Assembly: GCF_001518815.1 (NCBI RefSeq)
Contig: NZ_CP013987.1
Span: 2,502,501-2,566,500 of the forward strand
Reading direction: 5' to 3'
Length of the DNA: 64,000 bases
Source: Pseudomonas oryzihabitans
GTDB lineage: Bacteria; Pseudomonadota; Gammaproteobacteria; Pseudomonadales; Pseudomonadaceae
The notes under the pieces were generated by a model, which made no database searches, had not been told where the DNA came from, and saw only the letters and a program-made list of their open reading frames with translations. The position numbers and the translations under genes are program-made. This document shows, piece by piece, positions 1 to 8,365 of the stretch. Every line of letters starts with the position of its first letter. The first letter of the stretch is position 1.

Positions 1-131
1 AGCTCACCGTGCTAGACATCCTGGCGACCGGGGTGACGCTCAAGCGTGGCGTGGATTTCCAGCCGCACCTGCGCAAGGTCAAGGAAAGCCTGGTCGCGAC
101 CCGCTATCCCTCGGAGCCGGACCAGGGCTGA
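1..131 (+). CDS. C-terminal end of an unidentified protein (partial)
   Basis: The window opens inside a reading frame that ends with TGA at 129-131. About 42 residues are visible, containing [13 protein letters not shown] and ending SEPDQG. The tail is basic and hydrophilic with no recognisable motif. Codon use is G/C-rich at third positions, like the neighbouring genes, which supports real coding. I do not recognise the family from this fragment. The start and most of the gene lie outside the window. Confidence 0.5.
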   Translation, partial: LTVLDILATGVTLKRGVDFQPHLRKVKESLVATRYPSEPDQG

Positions 132-152
132 GGGCGCTCCTGCGCTGTGCGC

Positions 153-311
153 AAAAGCCTGATTACAAGCTCGCAAGCCTGCGTCAAACGACCCCGTGAA
201 AACGCCTGAGGACGCTCGTCTACCTAGGGTGAACGAGCATTCCGACAGGACTGGTCTTCCAGGCCGTTTTCAGCGTGACTGGCCGACGCGCGGCAAACCG
301 TAAGCAGGGTT
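153..311. repeat. Dispersed intergenic repeat, copy A
   Basis: Non-coding stretch related to the elements at 16992-17148 and 23235-23419. Shared blocks include GAACGAGCATTCCGAC near the middle and TGGCCGACGCGC near the right end. The ends are imperfect inverted repeats (AAAAGCCTG on the left, AAGCAGGGTTT on the right). It fills the gap between the partial gene and the AI-2E permease gene and ends at that gene's stop codon. Boundaries are approximate. Confidence 0.55.
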
Positions 312-1361
312 TCAGATGTCATCGCGGTGGCTGAACAGGTCCCAGGTCGACATGAACAGCGCCGCGATCAGCGGGCCGATGACGAAGCCGTTGAGACCGA
401 ACAGCGACATGCCGCCGATGGTGGAGATCAGCACCACGTAGTCGGGCATCTTGGTGTCCTTGCCCACCAGGATAGGGCGCAAGATGTTGTCCACCAGGCC
501 GATCACCACCACCGCGAAGACGATCAGGATCACTCCCTTGAGCACCGAACCGGTCGCCAGGAAGTAGATCGCCACCGGTACCCAGATCAGCGCCGAGCCG
601 ACCGCGGGCAACAGCGACAGGAAGGCCATCAGGGTACCCCAGAGCACGGCGCCCTGGACCCCCAGCACACCGAGAATGAAGCCACCCAGAGCGCCCTGCA
701 CTGCAGCGACGATGATGTTGCCCTTGACCGTGGCGCGCACCACGGCGGTGAACTTGGCCATCAGGCTGCGCTTGTGCATGTCGCTGAGCGGTATGGCCTT
801 GCGAATCATCGCCACCAGCTGCGAACCGTCGCGCAGCAGGAAGAACAGCAGATAGAGCATCACGCCGAAGCCGATGAGGAACTGGAAGGTGCCCTGGCCA
901 AAGCTGAACGCCTGGGTAGCGACCCATTGACTGCCCTGCATGGCGCCGGTGGACAGCTTCTGGCGGATGCCATCCAGGTCACCAGCGCCAAAGCGCTGCA
1001 GGACGCCACGGACCGAGTCCGGTAGCGCACCCCAGACCTGCTGGTAGTACTGGCCGAAATTGAGTTGACCGCTACTGATCTGTTGGTAGAGCAAGGAGCC
1101 TTCCTGCACCAGGGAAATGGCGATGAACACCACCGGCAGGATGACGATGAGCAGGATCACGAACAGGGTGCAGAGGGCGCCGAGGTTACGTCTGTTGTTG
1201 AAGCGGCTGACGAACCAGCGCTGCAGGGGGGCGAACAGGATGGCGAGGATGGCACCCCAGAACACCGCGCCCAGGAAGGGGGTGAGGATCCAGACGAAGG
1301 CCAGCGAGACCACCACCAGCAGGATCAGGAACGTCTTGTTTTCCAGCCGAGCACTTTTCAT
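312..1361 (-). CDS. AI-2E family transporter (PerM/YdiK-like permease)
   Basis: 349-residue polytopic inner-membrane protein, the usual length for the AI-2E/PerM family. It has clusters of hydrophobic segments at both ends (about residues 10-80 and 155-340) around a more polar central part (about 85-150). Glycine/proline-rich late segments such as GLNGFVIGPLIAALF are typical of the YdiK subgroup. Members have been linked to autoinducer-2 export or Na+/H+ exchange, so the substrate here is unknown. The start MKSARLENKTF gives a short cytoplasmic N-terminus before the first membrane helix. It is a single gene, followed by repeat copy A. Confidence 0.85.
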   Translation of the reverse strand: MKSARLENKTFLILLVVVSLAFVWILTPFLGAVFWGAILAILFAPLQRWFVSRFNNRRNLGALCTLFVILLIVILPVVFIAISLVQEGSLLYQQISSGQLNFGQYYQQVWGALPDSVRGVLQRFGAGDLDGIRQKLSTGAMQGSQWVATQAFSFGQGTFQFLIGFGVMLYLLFFLLRDGSQLVAMIRKAIPLSDMHKRSLMAKFTAVVRATVKGNIIVAAVQGALGGFILGVLGVQGAVLWGTLMAFLSLLPAVGSALIWVPVAIYFLATGSVLKGVILIVFAVVVIGLVDNILRPILVGKDTKMPDYVVLISTIGGMSLFGLNGFVIGPLIAALFMSTWDLFSHRDDI

Positions 1362-1486
1362 TGGCGTTTCGCGATTCCAAACAAGGAAGACAGGCCTTGC
1401 TTAGAGCCTCGGAAGCCGTGGGGTTCCCATAAGCACCCCCAACTCGGCCTGGAGAGGCGCGCCGGAGCTTCCGGCGCGCCTCCGGA

Positions 1487-3163
1487 TCATACACGGAACT
1501 GGCGGACCAACCCGTTCAGGCGTTCGCCCAGGCCGACCATTCCAGCGGTACTCTGGGCCCCCTGCTGAGCACCCTGAGCCATGCTGTCGACGGCATTGGC
1601 GATGGTATGGACGCTGCGATTGATCTCCTCGGCCACCGCGGTCTGCTCCTCGGCGGCGCCAGCGATCTGGATGTTCATGGCGTTGATGGTGGCGATCAGC
1701 TCGCTGATGGCGGCCAGCGCGGTGCCAGCCTGCTCGGCCTGGGCGGTGGTCGCCTCACCCATGCCACCCGAGCGCTCCATGGCACCTACCGCACGCCCCG
1801 TCGCCTGCTGCAGGCGATCGATCATGCCCTGGATCTCCTGGGTGCTCTGCTGGGTGCGACTGGCCAGCGCCCGCACCTCGTCGGCCACGACGGCGAAGCC
1901 GCGACCGGCTTCACCGGCCCGGGCTGCCTCGATGGCGGCGTTGAGGGCCAGAAGGTTGGTCTGTTCGGCGATGGCGCGGATCACATCCAGAACGCCAACG
2001 ATGGCCCCCACATCCTGCTTGAGGCCGTCGAGGGAGACGCTGCTCTGGCGGACCTCTTCGACCAGCTCATGGATGCGCGTCACGCTGGTGGCAACCGTTT
2101 CCCGAGCCAGACGCCCCTGCTCCTCGGTCTGCCGGGTCGCCTCCGAGGCCTTCAGCGCGCTACTTGCCACTTCCTGGGCTGCAGCGGACATCTGATTGAT
2201 GGCGGTGGCCACCTGATCGGTTTCGCTGCGCTGACGCTGCATGTCGCGATCGGTGTGCTGGGCCTGCCGAGCGACATCTCCGAGCAGACCGGTGAATTGC
2301 TGGGTGATGTCGACGACCTGGGTGATGGTGCCCTGGATCCGATCGACGAAACGGTTGAAGGAGGCAGCGAGCTCACCGATCTCGTCGCGACCGTTGACGG
2401 GCAGCCGACGAGTGAGATCGCCCTCTCCGGCGGCGATGTCGTCGAGATTCTCGCGGATCTGCGCCAGGGGCCTCAGGGTCCGCGCCGCGAAGACGTGCGC
2501 CACGATACCGATCACCATCAGCAGCACGCCCGCCACGCCAAGGATCAGCCAGAGCTGGGCACGGGTGCGCTCGGCGACCTGATCGGCTACCGCCGCGACC
2601 TCGGCGTCCACACCGTCCAGGTTTACCGCCGACCCTATCACCAGGTCCCACTTGGGCAGGTAATCGGTGTAGGCGAGCTTGGGGACCAGCATGTCCTTGT
2701 TGCCCGGCAGCGAGGAGCTGTAGCGGCTGAAGTGAGAGCCGTCCTTGCCGGCACGCACCAACTCCTGGTTGAGGTAGACGCCCGCAGGATCGCGGTTGTC
2801 CTTGAAGCTCTTGCCGATGCCGGCCGGGTCATTGCCCTTGAACAGCCGGACGACGTTGGAGTCGTAGCCGAAGATATAGCCGTCCTTGCCATAGCTGATC
2901 GACGACAACAGGCGGATGGCCTCCTTGCGCGCCTCGGCATCACCTTCCGCGGCCTTGTCGTACAACGGCTTGACCACGGTCATGGCCGTCTCGACGGTGT
3001 TCTGCAACGCACTACGACTCTGGGCCATCAGCCGCTCGCGGGCGTCGGTGACATCCTTGAGTGCCTGCTCATGCAATACCCAGTAGGACAGGCCACCCAG
3101 TACAAGGGTAAACAGGCAGACGGGTAGCACGGCCAACAGGGTAACTTTCAGTTTGAGGCTCAC
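1487..3163 (-). CDS. Methyl-accepting chemotaxis protein with periplasmic Cache domain
   Basis: 558 residues in canonical order: membrane helix at about 8-28, periplasmic sensor at about 35-195 of single-Cache (sCache_2) type with DGYIFGYDS and a GIGKSFKDN-like block, second helix at about 204-226, HAMP at about 227-280, then the coiled-coil signalling domain. The hairpin tip is recognisable in [19 protein letters not shown] and [15 protein letters not shown]. No C-terminal CheR-docking pentapeptide is seen; the protein ends LVRQFRV. It would signal to the CheA/CheW array at the inner membrane. sCache_2 receptors often bind short carboxylates, but the ligand cannot be inferred here. Confidence 0.93.
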   Translation of the reverse strand: MSLKLKVTLLAVLPVCLFTLVLGGLSYWVLHEQALKDVTDARERLMAQSRSALQNTVETAMTVVKPLYDKAAEGDAEARKEAIRLLSSISYGKDGYIFGYDSNVVRLFKGNDPAGIGKSFKDNRDPAGVYLNQELVRAGKDGSHFSRYSSSLPGNKDMLVPKLAYTDYLPKWDLVIGSAVNLDGVDAEVAAVADQVAERTRAQLWLILGVAGVLLMVIGIVAHVFAARTLRPLAQIRENLDDIAAGEGDLTRRLPVNGRDEIGELAASFNRFVDRIQGTITQVVDITQQFTGLLGDVARQAQHTDRDMQRQRSETDQVATAINQMSAAAQEVASSALKASEATRQTEEQGRLARETVATSVTRIHELVEEVRQSSVSLDGLKQDVGAIVGVLDVIRAIAEQTNLLALNAAIEAARAGEAGRGFAVVADEVRALASRTQQSTQEIQGMIDRLQQATGRAVGAMERSGGMGEATTAQAEQAGTALAAISELIATINAMNIQIAGAAEEQTAVAEEINRSVHTIANAVDSMAQGAQQGAQSTAGMVGLGERLNGLVRQFRV

Positions 3164-3236
3164 GGCATTCTCCTTGGTTGCAAGAGCGTGTGCCGTTATC
3201 GGCTACCGCGCAGCAAACTTGACCGCAAAGTCACCT

Positions 3237-4577
3237 CTAGTACGGGTGTTTCGTGCTCGTCCTTGGGAACGGCAGCCGGATGACCACGGTGAGCCCGCCC
3301 AAACTGGAGGGCTCTAGCGTCAGGGCTCCACCACAGCTCTCGACGATATCCCGAGCGATCCCCAGGCCCAGGCCGTGTCCCTCGACACCCTCATCCAGGC
3401 GCGTGCCGCGGCTCAGGATGGCCTGACGCTCGTCTTCCGGCACCCCCGGGCCATCGTCCTCGATCAGGATCAGGTATCCCTCTTCCTGCCGAGCGACTTC
3501 CAGACGTACCCGCTGCGCGGCCCATTTGCCCGCGTTGTCCAGAAGGTTGCCAAACAACTCCAGCAGATCCTCCCGATCCCAGGGCAGACGCAGCCCCTCC
3601 GGCAGCCGGCAGTCGAAGGTCAGGTGCTCGCCATGCACGCGCCTGAGCAACGCACAGAGCTCCTGTAGCTCGGCGACATCCAGGTGCGCCCCGGGCAGGG
3701 CCTCGCCGGCGAGCCGGGCACGCCGCAGCTCCCGCTCCAGCCGTTCACGGATGCGTGCCAGCTGCTCGCGCAGCACGCCGCGCTGATCAGGCAGCGCCTG
3801 CAGCTCGGGTCGCTCGGCCAGGCTGGTGAGTACCGCCAGGGGCGTCTTGAGCGCATGCCCCAGGTTGCCGATGCCATGGCGCGCGCGCTTGAGGCCCTCA
3901 TCCGTGTGCCGCAGCAACCCATTCATCTCGGCTACCAGCGGTGCCAGCTCGGCAGGTACCGTGGCGTCCAGTGCCGTGCGCCGCCCCTGATGCAGCTGGG
4001 CGATCTGCTCGCGCACCTGGTCCAGCGGTCGCAACGCGCGGCGGACGATGAGCCGCTGCAGGAGCAACACCAGCAGCAGCGTCGCCAGCCCTAACAGGGC
4101 ACCGAGGCCAAGGATACGGGTCAGGCTCGCCAACAGCGGATTGTAGTCATCGGCGACGGTCACCCTCACGCGCTGGCCATAGCGCTGATAGTCGGCACGA
4201 TAGGTGAGCAGCTGCTGGCCACTAGGTCCGTCGGCTAGCGACTCGGTCAGGCCTTCGGCGGACGGTGTCTCGAGCTGGGCATCCCAGAGCGAGCGCGAGC
4301 GCCAGCGGATATCCAGCGCCGGAATCTCGATGAGGAAATAGCGGCCAGACAGGGGCCGGGTGTACAGACTGCCCAGGCGGCCTTCGTCCAACTGCAGGCC
4401 ATGAGGGCCGCGCACCAGAGCAGCCAGCAGGTTTTCCGTCTCACCGCGCAACCCGGTTTCCAGATAGCGCCGCAGTGCGTGGTCCACCAGCCAGGCACCG
4501 CTCAGCACCAGCAGCAGCCCCGCCACCAGCAGAATGGCAACCAGCCCGATCCTGAGCCGGGCCTGGATGGACCTCAA
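3237..4577 (-). CDS. bqsS: Sensor histidine kinase, BqsS/CarS-like
   Basis: 446 residues. There are two membrane helices (about 10-32 and 155-175) around a periplasmic domain of about 120 residues, a short HAMP, then an H-box [14 protein letters not shown] of the PhoQ-like class, an N-box [10 protein letters not shown], and G-boxes EDDGPGVP and [12 protein letters not shown]. The start overlaps the response-regulator stop by 4 bp, so the two are co-translated. BqsS/CarS of Pseudomonas aeruginosa responds to Fe2+ and Ca2+; the RExxE motif reported for its iron sensing was not found in this sensor domain. The name rests on the regulator, the PepSY partners and the upstream box. Confidence 0.72.
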   Translation of the reverse strand: MRSIQARLRIGLVAILLVAGLLLVLSGAWLVDHALRRYLETGLRGETENLLAALVRGPHGLQLDEGRLGSLYTRPLSGRYFLIEIPALDIRWRSRSLWDAQLETPSAEGLTESLADGPSGQQLLTYRADYQRYGQRVRVTVADDYNPLLASLTRILGLGALLGLATLLLVLLLQRLIVRRALRPLDQVREQIAQLHQGRRTALDATVPAELAPLVAEMNGLLRHTDEGLKRARHGIGNLGHALKTPLAVLTSLAERPELQALPDQRGVLREQLARIRERLERELRRARLAGEALPGAHLDVAELQELCALLRRVHGEHLTFDCRLPEGLRLPWDREDLLELFGNLLDNAGKWAAQRVRLEVARQEEGYLILIEDDGPGVPEDERQAILSRGTRLDEGVEGHGLGLGIARDIVESCGGALTLEPSSLGGLTVVIRLPFPRTSTKHPY

Positions 4578-5239
4578 TCCACACCGCCCAGGCGATAGCC
4601 CTGACCGCGGCGTGTTTCGATGACGTCTCGCCCCAGCTTGCGCCGCAGATGGTTGACGTGCACCTCGATGACGTTGGAATCACGCTCGCTCTCACCATCG
4701 TAAAGATGATCGTTCAGGCGCGTCTTGGACAGGATCTGTCCGGGATGCAGCAGGAAGCAGCGCAGCAGGCGAAACTCCGCGGCGCTCAGGGGGATGGTCT
4801 CGCTACCGCGAACCACGCATTGGCGCGCCTCGTCCAGCGCCAGCCCCGCGGCCTGCAGCAACGGCTGATTGGTCACGCCCCGCACCCGCCGCAGCAGCGC
4901 GGCGATGCGCAGGCCCAGTTCCTCGGGATGGAAAGGCTTGGTCAGGTAGTCATCGGCACCAGCCTTGAGACCCTCGATACGCTCCGCCCAGCTATCACGG
5001 GCGGTCAGGATCAATACCGGGGTTGCCAGGGCGGCGGCGCGCCACTCGCCGAGCACCTCCAGGCCTGGTCGCCCCGGCAGGCCGAGGTCGAGCACGATGA
5101 GATCATAGGGCTCCTGGGCGCCCTGCCAGGCCGCGTCCCGACCATCCGCCAGCCAGTCGACGGCATAACCCTGGCGGGCAAGGAATGCGGCGATCTCGTC
5201 GGCCAGGGCTACGTCGTCCTCCACCAGCAGCAAGCGCAT
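4574..5239 (-). CDS. bqsR: OmpR-family response regulator, BqsR/CarR-like
   Basis: 221 residues: receiver domain 1-120 with acidic pocket VEDD, phosphoacceptor Asp in [10 protein letters not shown], conserved Thr in LILTARD and Lys in [13 protein letters not shown], then a winged-helix DNA-binding domain ending [14 protein letters not shown]. It is transcribed with the kinase (4-bp overlap) and begins immediately after the second PepSY gene. Identification as BqsR is supported by three TTAAG repeats with 6-bp spacers upstream of the first PepSY gene, matching the TTAAG-N6-TTAAG box described for P. aeruginosa BqsR. PmrA-type regulators are similar in sequence and remain an alternative. Confidence 0.8.
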   Translation of the reverse strand: MRLLLVEDDVALADEIAAFLARQGYAVDWLADGRDAAWQGAQEPYDLIVLDLGLPGRPGLEVLGEWRAAALATPVLILTARDSWAERIEGLKAGADDYLTKPFHPEELGLRIAALLRRVRGVTNQPLLQAAGLALDEARQCVVRGSETIPLSAAEFRLLRCFLLHPGQILSKTRLNDHLYDGESERDSNVIEVHVNHLRRKLGRDVIETRRGQGYRLGGVD

Positions 5240-5596
5240 CTAATCGTCCACCTCGTCTTTCATGATGGCGCCGTCCATCGCGCCGATTTCCAGCTCGCGG
5301 ACCACATCATCGACGAGAATCTCGATCTCGTAGCGATACTGGCCGTCCTCCTCCTCCAGCTCGGCCTCCAGCAGCCGTGCCTGGGGATAACGAGCATTGA
5401 CCTGTTGCAACAGGGATTCCAACGGGCGGATCACCCCTTCCTTGCGAAGCCTCAAGGCCTCGTCCTGATCCAGATCGCGAGCCTGGATCAGGGGTGGCAG
5501 GCTGCCGAGCAACAGCAGCCCGGCCAGCGCGACACCTAGTCGTCGCGCTGGTCTTTCAGGACTTCGCCGGTGGTGGCGTCGAGTTCCAGATCCCAT
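5240..5596 (-). CDS. PepSY-domain protein (second of a pair)
   Basis: Up to 118 residues. A hydrophobic signal-like segment (GVALAGLLLLGSLPPLIQA) is followed by a single PepSY unit of about 75 residues ending in an acidic tail MKDEVDD. The only in-frame ATG gives a 61-bp overlap with the preceding PepSY gene and a long arginine-rich leader, so the true start may be a non-ATG codon or the leader may be real. It lies directly upstream of bqsR, as PepSY genes do in the P. aeruginosa bqs/car cluster. The protein is probably periplasmic; such proteins are thought to bind metal or inhibit peptidases. Confidence 0.7.
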   Translation of the reverse strand: MGSGTRRHHRRSPERPARRLGVALAGLLLLGSLPPLIQARDLDQDEALRLRKEGVIRPLESLLQQVNARYPQARLLEAELEEEDGQYRYEIEILVDDVVRELEIGAMDGAIMKDEVDD

Positions 5597-5844
5597 TTCA
5601 CACCTTTGGGGTCACGCAGTTCCAATTGGTAGACATAGCGGCCGTATTCTTCTTCCAGCTCGGTTTCGTGGGTCGTCGAACCCGGGTGCTTGGCAATGGC
5701 GGCCTGGTTGAGCACCTCGAAGCTCTTGATCTTGCCACTGTCACGCAGCTTGAGGGCTTCGTCGGGGCCGAGGTCGCGGGCCTGGGCTACGCCCACGCCG
5801 GCGAGCAGGAAGGCGGCAGCAGCGATGGTGGTCAGCTTTTTCAT
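5536..5844 (-). CDS. PepSY-domain periplasmic protein (first of a pair)
   Basis: 102 residues from MKKLTTIAAAAFLLAG, chosen because it starts a clean Sec signal peptide with cleavage after AQA; the longer in-frame start adds 18 unlikely residues. The mature part is one PepSY domain with DLELDATTGEVLKDQ near the end, the usual strand-turn signature. It heads the four-gene unit PepSY-PepSY-bqsR-bqsS and is the first gene downstream of the TTAAG array. It is paralogous to the following gene (shared RDL-x2-DEAL-x-LR near the start of the mature part), indicating local duplication. Confidence 0.82.
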   Translation of the reverse strand: MKKLTTIAAAAFLLAGVGVAQARDLGPDEALKLRDSGKIKSFEVLNQAAIAKHPGSTTHETELEEEYGRYVYQLELRDPKGVKWDLELDATTGEVLKDQRDD

Positions 5845-5907
5845 GGTGATTCCTCTCTGGTTGCAGTTCGATCTGGGTCCAGAGTAGCGATTCGCCATTA
5901 ATCGAAA

Positions 5908-5934
5908 CTTAAACGGCGCTTAAGCCAAGCTTAA
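5908..5934 (-). promoter_or_regulatory. Triple BqsR-type box (TTAAG-N6-TTAAG-N6-TTAAG)
   Basis: On the minus strand TTAAG occurs three times at exact 11-bp intervals (plus-strand CTTAA at 5908, 5919 and 5930), 64 bp upstream of the first PepSY start codon. The published BqsR site is two such repeats with a 6-bp spacer, so this is that site plus one extra unit. It overlaps the stop codon of the DUF3253 gene. It implies autoregulation of the PepSY-bqsRS operon. Confidence 0.75.
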
Positions 5935-6177
5935 TCGGATCGGGCCCTGCCAGGGCACTTCGGCATCCAGGGGTCCGCCCTTCTGCGTCACCCGCAGCCG
6001 ACCGTCGCGGGCCAGCTCGCGAGCCGCATGGCGCAGCGGCTCCATCAGCGGCCGCCAGTCCGCGGCCAGGTCGCGAGCCACTTCCGAAGGGCAGAAGGTC
6101 GTGCCTGGGCGCCGTGCCGCCGCCTTGGCCAGCAAGGCGTCACGCAACTGTGCGTCGGTCGGCTTGAGTGCGGTCAT
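5920..6177 (-). CDS. DUF3253 domain protein
   Basis: 85 residues starting MTALKPTDAQLRDALLAKAAA and containing PGTTFCPSEVARDLA and DGRLRVTQKG, which match the small winged-helix-like DUF3253 family in order and length. The start is the ATG at 6175-6177; the frame stays open far upstream, but only as a shadow of the topoisomerase gene. It is divergent from topoisomerase IB with 60 bp between start codons. No function is established for the family. Confidence 0.8.
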   Translation of the reverse strand: MTALKPTDAQLRDALLAKAAARRPGTTFCPSEVARDLAADWRPLMEPLRHAARELARDGRLRVTQKGGPLDAEVPWQGPIRLSLA

Positions 6178-6237
6178 GAGAACCCGGTCCCTTTTCCTGG
6201 AGTCCACCGTTTCGACCAGGAAAACGTCGGTGTAGTC

Positions 6238-7356
6238 ATGACCTCTCGCTCGAAAGTAATGCAACGTCTCGCCCAGACCGACCTGCCCGTCCCCGATGAC
6301 GAGCGTGATGACACCGGTACCGCTCTCTGCACCCCCTTGCCGCCCGACCTCAGCTACGTCGACGACAGTCAGTCGGGCCTGAGTCGGCGCAAGCTGCGCG
6401 GCAAATGGGCCTATTTCACCCCGGACGGCGAGCGCATCCGCGACCAGGCCGTGGTCGAGCGCATCAACAAGCTGGCCATTCCACCGGCCTATACCGAGGT
6501 ATGGATCTGTCCGGATGCCAACGGCCACCTGCAGGCCACCGGTCGCGATGCTCGCGGCCGCAAGCAGTATCGCTATCACCCCCGCTGGCGCGAGATCCGC
6601 GATACCGACAAGTACGAGCGGATGCTGGCCTTCGGTCAGGCCCTGCCCAAGCTGCGCCAGCGCGTGGAAGAGGATCTCGCCCGGCGAGGCCTGTGCCGGG
6701 AAAAGGTCATGGCTACGGTCATCAGCCTGCTGGATGCCACCCTCATCCGCGTTGGCAATGCCCAGTACGCCAAGAGCAACAAGTCCTACGGCCTTACCAC
6801 CCTGCGCAACCGGCACGCCGAAGTCCATGGCAACACCATCGCCTTCCACTTCCGTGGCAAGAGCGGCGTGGAGCACAACATCAAGGTCAGCGATCCGCGC
6901 CTGGCACGTACCGTGAAGAAATGCCGGGAGTTGCCCGGCCAGCACCTGTTCCAGTACGTGGATGCCGATGGCGAGCGTCACACCGTGACCTCTTCCGACG
7001 TCAACGCCTACCTGCACGAGTTGACCGGCGCCGACTTCACAGCCAAGGACTATCGCACCTGGGCCGGCAGCGCCCTGGCGCTAGAAGCCCTGCGTGAACT
7101 GCGCTGCGAGACCCAGACCGACGCCAAGAAGGAGCTGGTGGACATGGTCAAAGCGGTGTCCCGCACCCTGGGCAATACCCCAGCGGTGTGCCGCAAGTGC
7201 TATATCCATCCGGGTGTGCTGGATGCCTTTCTCGCCGGCGACCTCTGCACCCTGCCCAAACCGCGCAAGCGCAAGGGCCTCAAGGAGGAAGAGGTGCTGC
7301 TGCTCAACTTCCTGCAACGCCTGGAACAGCGGATGGCGGAAACCCAGGCCGCCTGA
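6238..7356 (+). CDS. DNA topoisomerase IB
   Basis: 372 residues from the ATG at 6238; the frame is open further upstream but without family similarity. Poxvirus-type topoisomerase IB: N-terminal domain with KWAYFTPDGERI and IPPAYTEVWICP (about 50-95), then the catalytic domain with the RVGNAQYAKSNKSYGLTTLR block (about 178-197) and the nucleophilic tyrosine in CRKCYIHPGVL (about 321). It relaxes supercoils through a 3'-phosphotyrosyl intermediate. An alternative start eight codons in is possible. It is a single gene, followed by a hairpin. Confidence 0.93.
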   Translation: MTSRSKVMQRLAQTDLPVPDDERDDTGTALCTPLPPDLSYVDDSQSGLSRRKLRGKWAYFTPDGERIRDQAVVERINKLAIPPAYTEVWICPDANGHLQATGRDARGRKQYRYHPRWREIRDTDKYERMLAFGQALPKLRQRVEEDLARRGLCREKVMATVISLLDATLIRVGNAQYAKSNKSYGLTTLRNRHAEVHGNTIAFHFRGKSGVEHNIKVSDPRLARTVKKCRELPGQHLFQYVDADGERHTVTSSDVNAYLHELTGADFTAKDYRTWAGSALALEALRELRCETQTDAKKELVDMVKAVSRTLGNTPAVCRKCYIHPGVLDAFLAGDLCTLPKPRKRKGLKEEEVLLLNFLQRLEQRMAETQAA

Positions 7357-7363
7357 TGATCAG

Positions 7364-7379
7364 GGCGGCTTAGGCCGCC
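7364..7379 (+). terminator. Weak intrinsic terminator after topoisomerase IB
   Basis: GGCGGC-TTAG-GCCGCC hairpin starting 8 nt after the stop codon, followed by a pyrimidine tract (TTCCCTTCC) rather than a clean T run. It separates the topoisomerase gene from the zinc operon. Confidence 0.5.
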
Positions 7380-7477
7380 TTCCCTTCCATCTTGACCTAT
7401 TGGCCGCTCGTAGCGCGCCTTGCCCACTCATGTCGCCTTCACACAGCCGCCAAGCGCCTTGATGACTCACCAAAAAC

Positions 7478-7490
7478 GTTATGTTATAAC
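7478..7490 (+). promoter_or_regulatory. Zur box upstream of the zinc transporter operon
   Basis: GTTATGTTATAAC, with perfect inverted arms GTTAT/ATAAC around a 3-bp centre, lies 27 bp upstream of the first start codon in an AT-rich patch. This matches the core of the gammaproteobacterial Zur operator. It predicts repression of the operon when zinc is plentiful. Confidence 0.72.
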
Positions 7491-7517
7491 TTAAAAGACG
7501 TTAATCAAGGTTCGATC

Positions 7518-7634
7518 ATGGCACCCCACCACTCTTCCCTCCTGCTGCTCTCCGTCCCTACTCGCCTGCTGCTCACCTGCATTCCACTGGTCGCCCTGTG
7601 GCTGGCGGTCTCCTGGGCGGTCGCCTTGCCATGA
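7518..7634 (+). CDS. 38-residue membrane peptide, first gene of the zinc operon
   Basis: MAPHHSSLLLLSVPTRLLLT followed by one hydrophobic helix ending AVSWAVALP. It has a good Shine-Dalgarno sequence (AAGG, 7 nt before ATG). Its TGA overlaps the ATG of the ABC ATPase gene in an ATGA quartet, the same coupling seen between the next two genes. Two histidines lie near the N-terminus. I do not recognise a family. It could be a single-span accessory subunit, a zinc-responsive regulator of the transporter, or simply a translational leader. Position under the Zur box and coupling argue that it is translated. Confidence 0.6.
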   Translation: MAPHHSSLLLLSVPTRLLLTCIPLVALWLAVSWAVALP

Positions 7635-8365
7635 GCGCCGCCATCGAATTGCAGGACCTGACCCTGGCCTATCAGCGTCACCCAGCCATCCACCACCTCA
7701 GTGGCCGTTTTCGGACCGGGAGTCTCACCGCCATCGTCGGCCCTAACGGGGCGGGCAAGTCGACCCTGCTCAAAGCCATCGCCGGCACCTTGCGTCCCGT
7801 CAGCGGGCGGGTCAACCGGGCCGTATCCCAAAGACGCCTGGGCTATCTGCCGCAAGCCGCGGAGATCGACCGCAGCTTTCCCCTCAGCGTGCTCGAAACC
7901 GTGGTGTTAGGCGCCTGGCGCGGACTGGGCATCTGGCGTGGCGTTACCGCCGCCCACCGGCAGGAGGCGTGCCAGGCACTGCGGGCGGTAGGTCTCGAAG
8001 GCCTTGAAGATCGTCTGGTAGGCGCCCTGTCCTCCGGGCAATTCCAGCGGGTGCTGTTCGCCCGCCTGCTGCTGCAGGACGCACCCGTCTTGCTGCTCGA
8101 CGAGCCCTTCACCGCCATCGATGCCCGAACCACTGCGGATCTGCTGACCATAGTCCGCCGCTGGCATGGTCAGGGCCGCACGGTGATCGCCGTGCTGCAC
8201 GACCTTGAGCAGGTCCGCCAGCATTTCCCCGAAACCCTGCTGTTGGCCCGGGAAGCCATCGCCTGGGGCAGCACCGAGCAGGTGCTGGTAGCCGACAACC
8301 TGGCTCGGGCGCGCAATCTCGCCGAGCGCTGGGACGCCAACGCGGCGGTCTGTGAGCGCGCATGA
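7631..8365 (+). CDS. znuC: Zinc ABC transporter ATP-binding protein (ZnuC/AztA type)
   Basis: 244 residues from the ATG at 7631. Walker A is GPNGAGKST (about 42-50), Q-loop GYLPQAAEID, ABC signature LSSGQFQRVLFARLLL, Walker B VLLLDEPF and switch His in VIAVLHDLEQVR. The LSSGQ-Q signature followed by DEPFTAID is typical of metal-uptake ATPases of the ZnuC/AztA/MntB group. It would energise zinc import at the inner membrane with the permease and binding protein downstream. Overlaps of 4 bp on both sides show tight operon structure. Manganese specificity cannot be excluded by sequence, but the Zur box favours zinc. Confidence 0.88.
   Translation: MSAAIELQDLTLAYQRHPAIHHLSGRFRTGSLTAIVGPNGAGKSTLLKAIAGTLRPVSGRVNRAVSQRRLGYLPQAAEIDRSFPLSVLETVVLGAWRGLGIWRGVTAAHRQEACQALRAVGLEGLEDRLVGALSSGQFQRVLFARLLLQDAPVLLLDEPFTAIDARTTADLLTIVRRWHGQGRTVIAVLHDLEQVRQHFPETLLLAREAIAWGSTEQVLVADNLARARNLAERWDANAAVCERA

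Noticed and set aside
5920-7017. A 365-codon minus-strand frame covering topoisomerase IB
   Set aside because: Only its last 85 codons look like a real protein (DUF3253); the rest lies opposite the topoisomerase.
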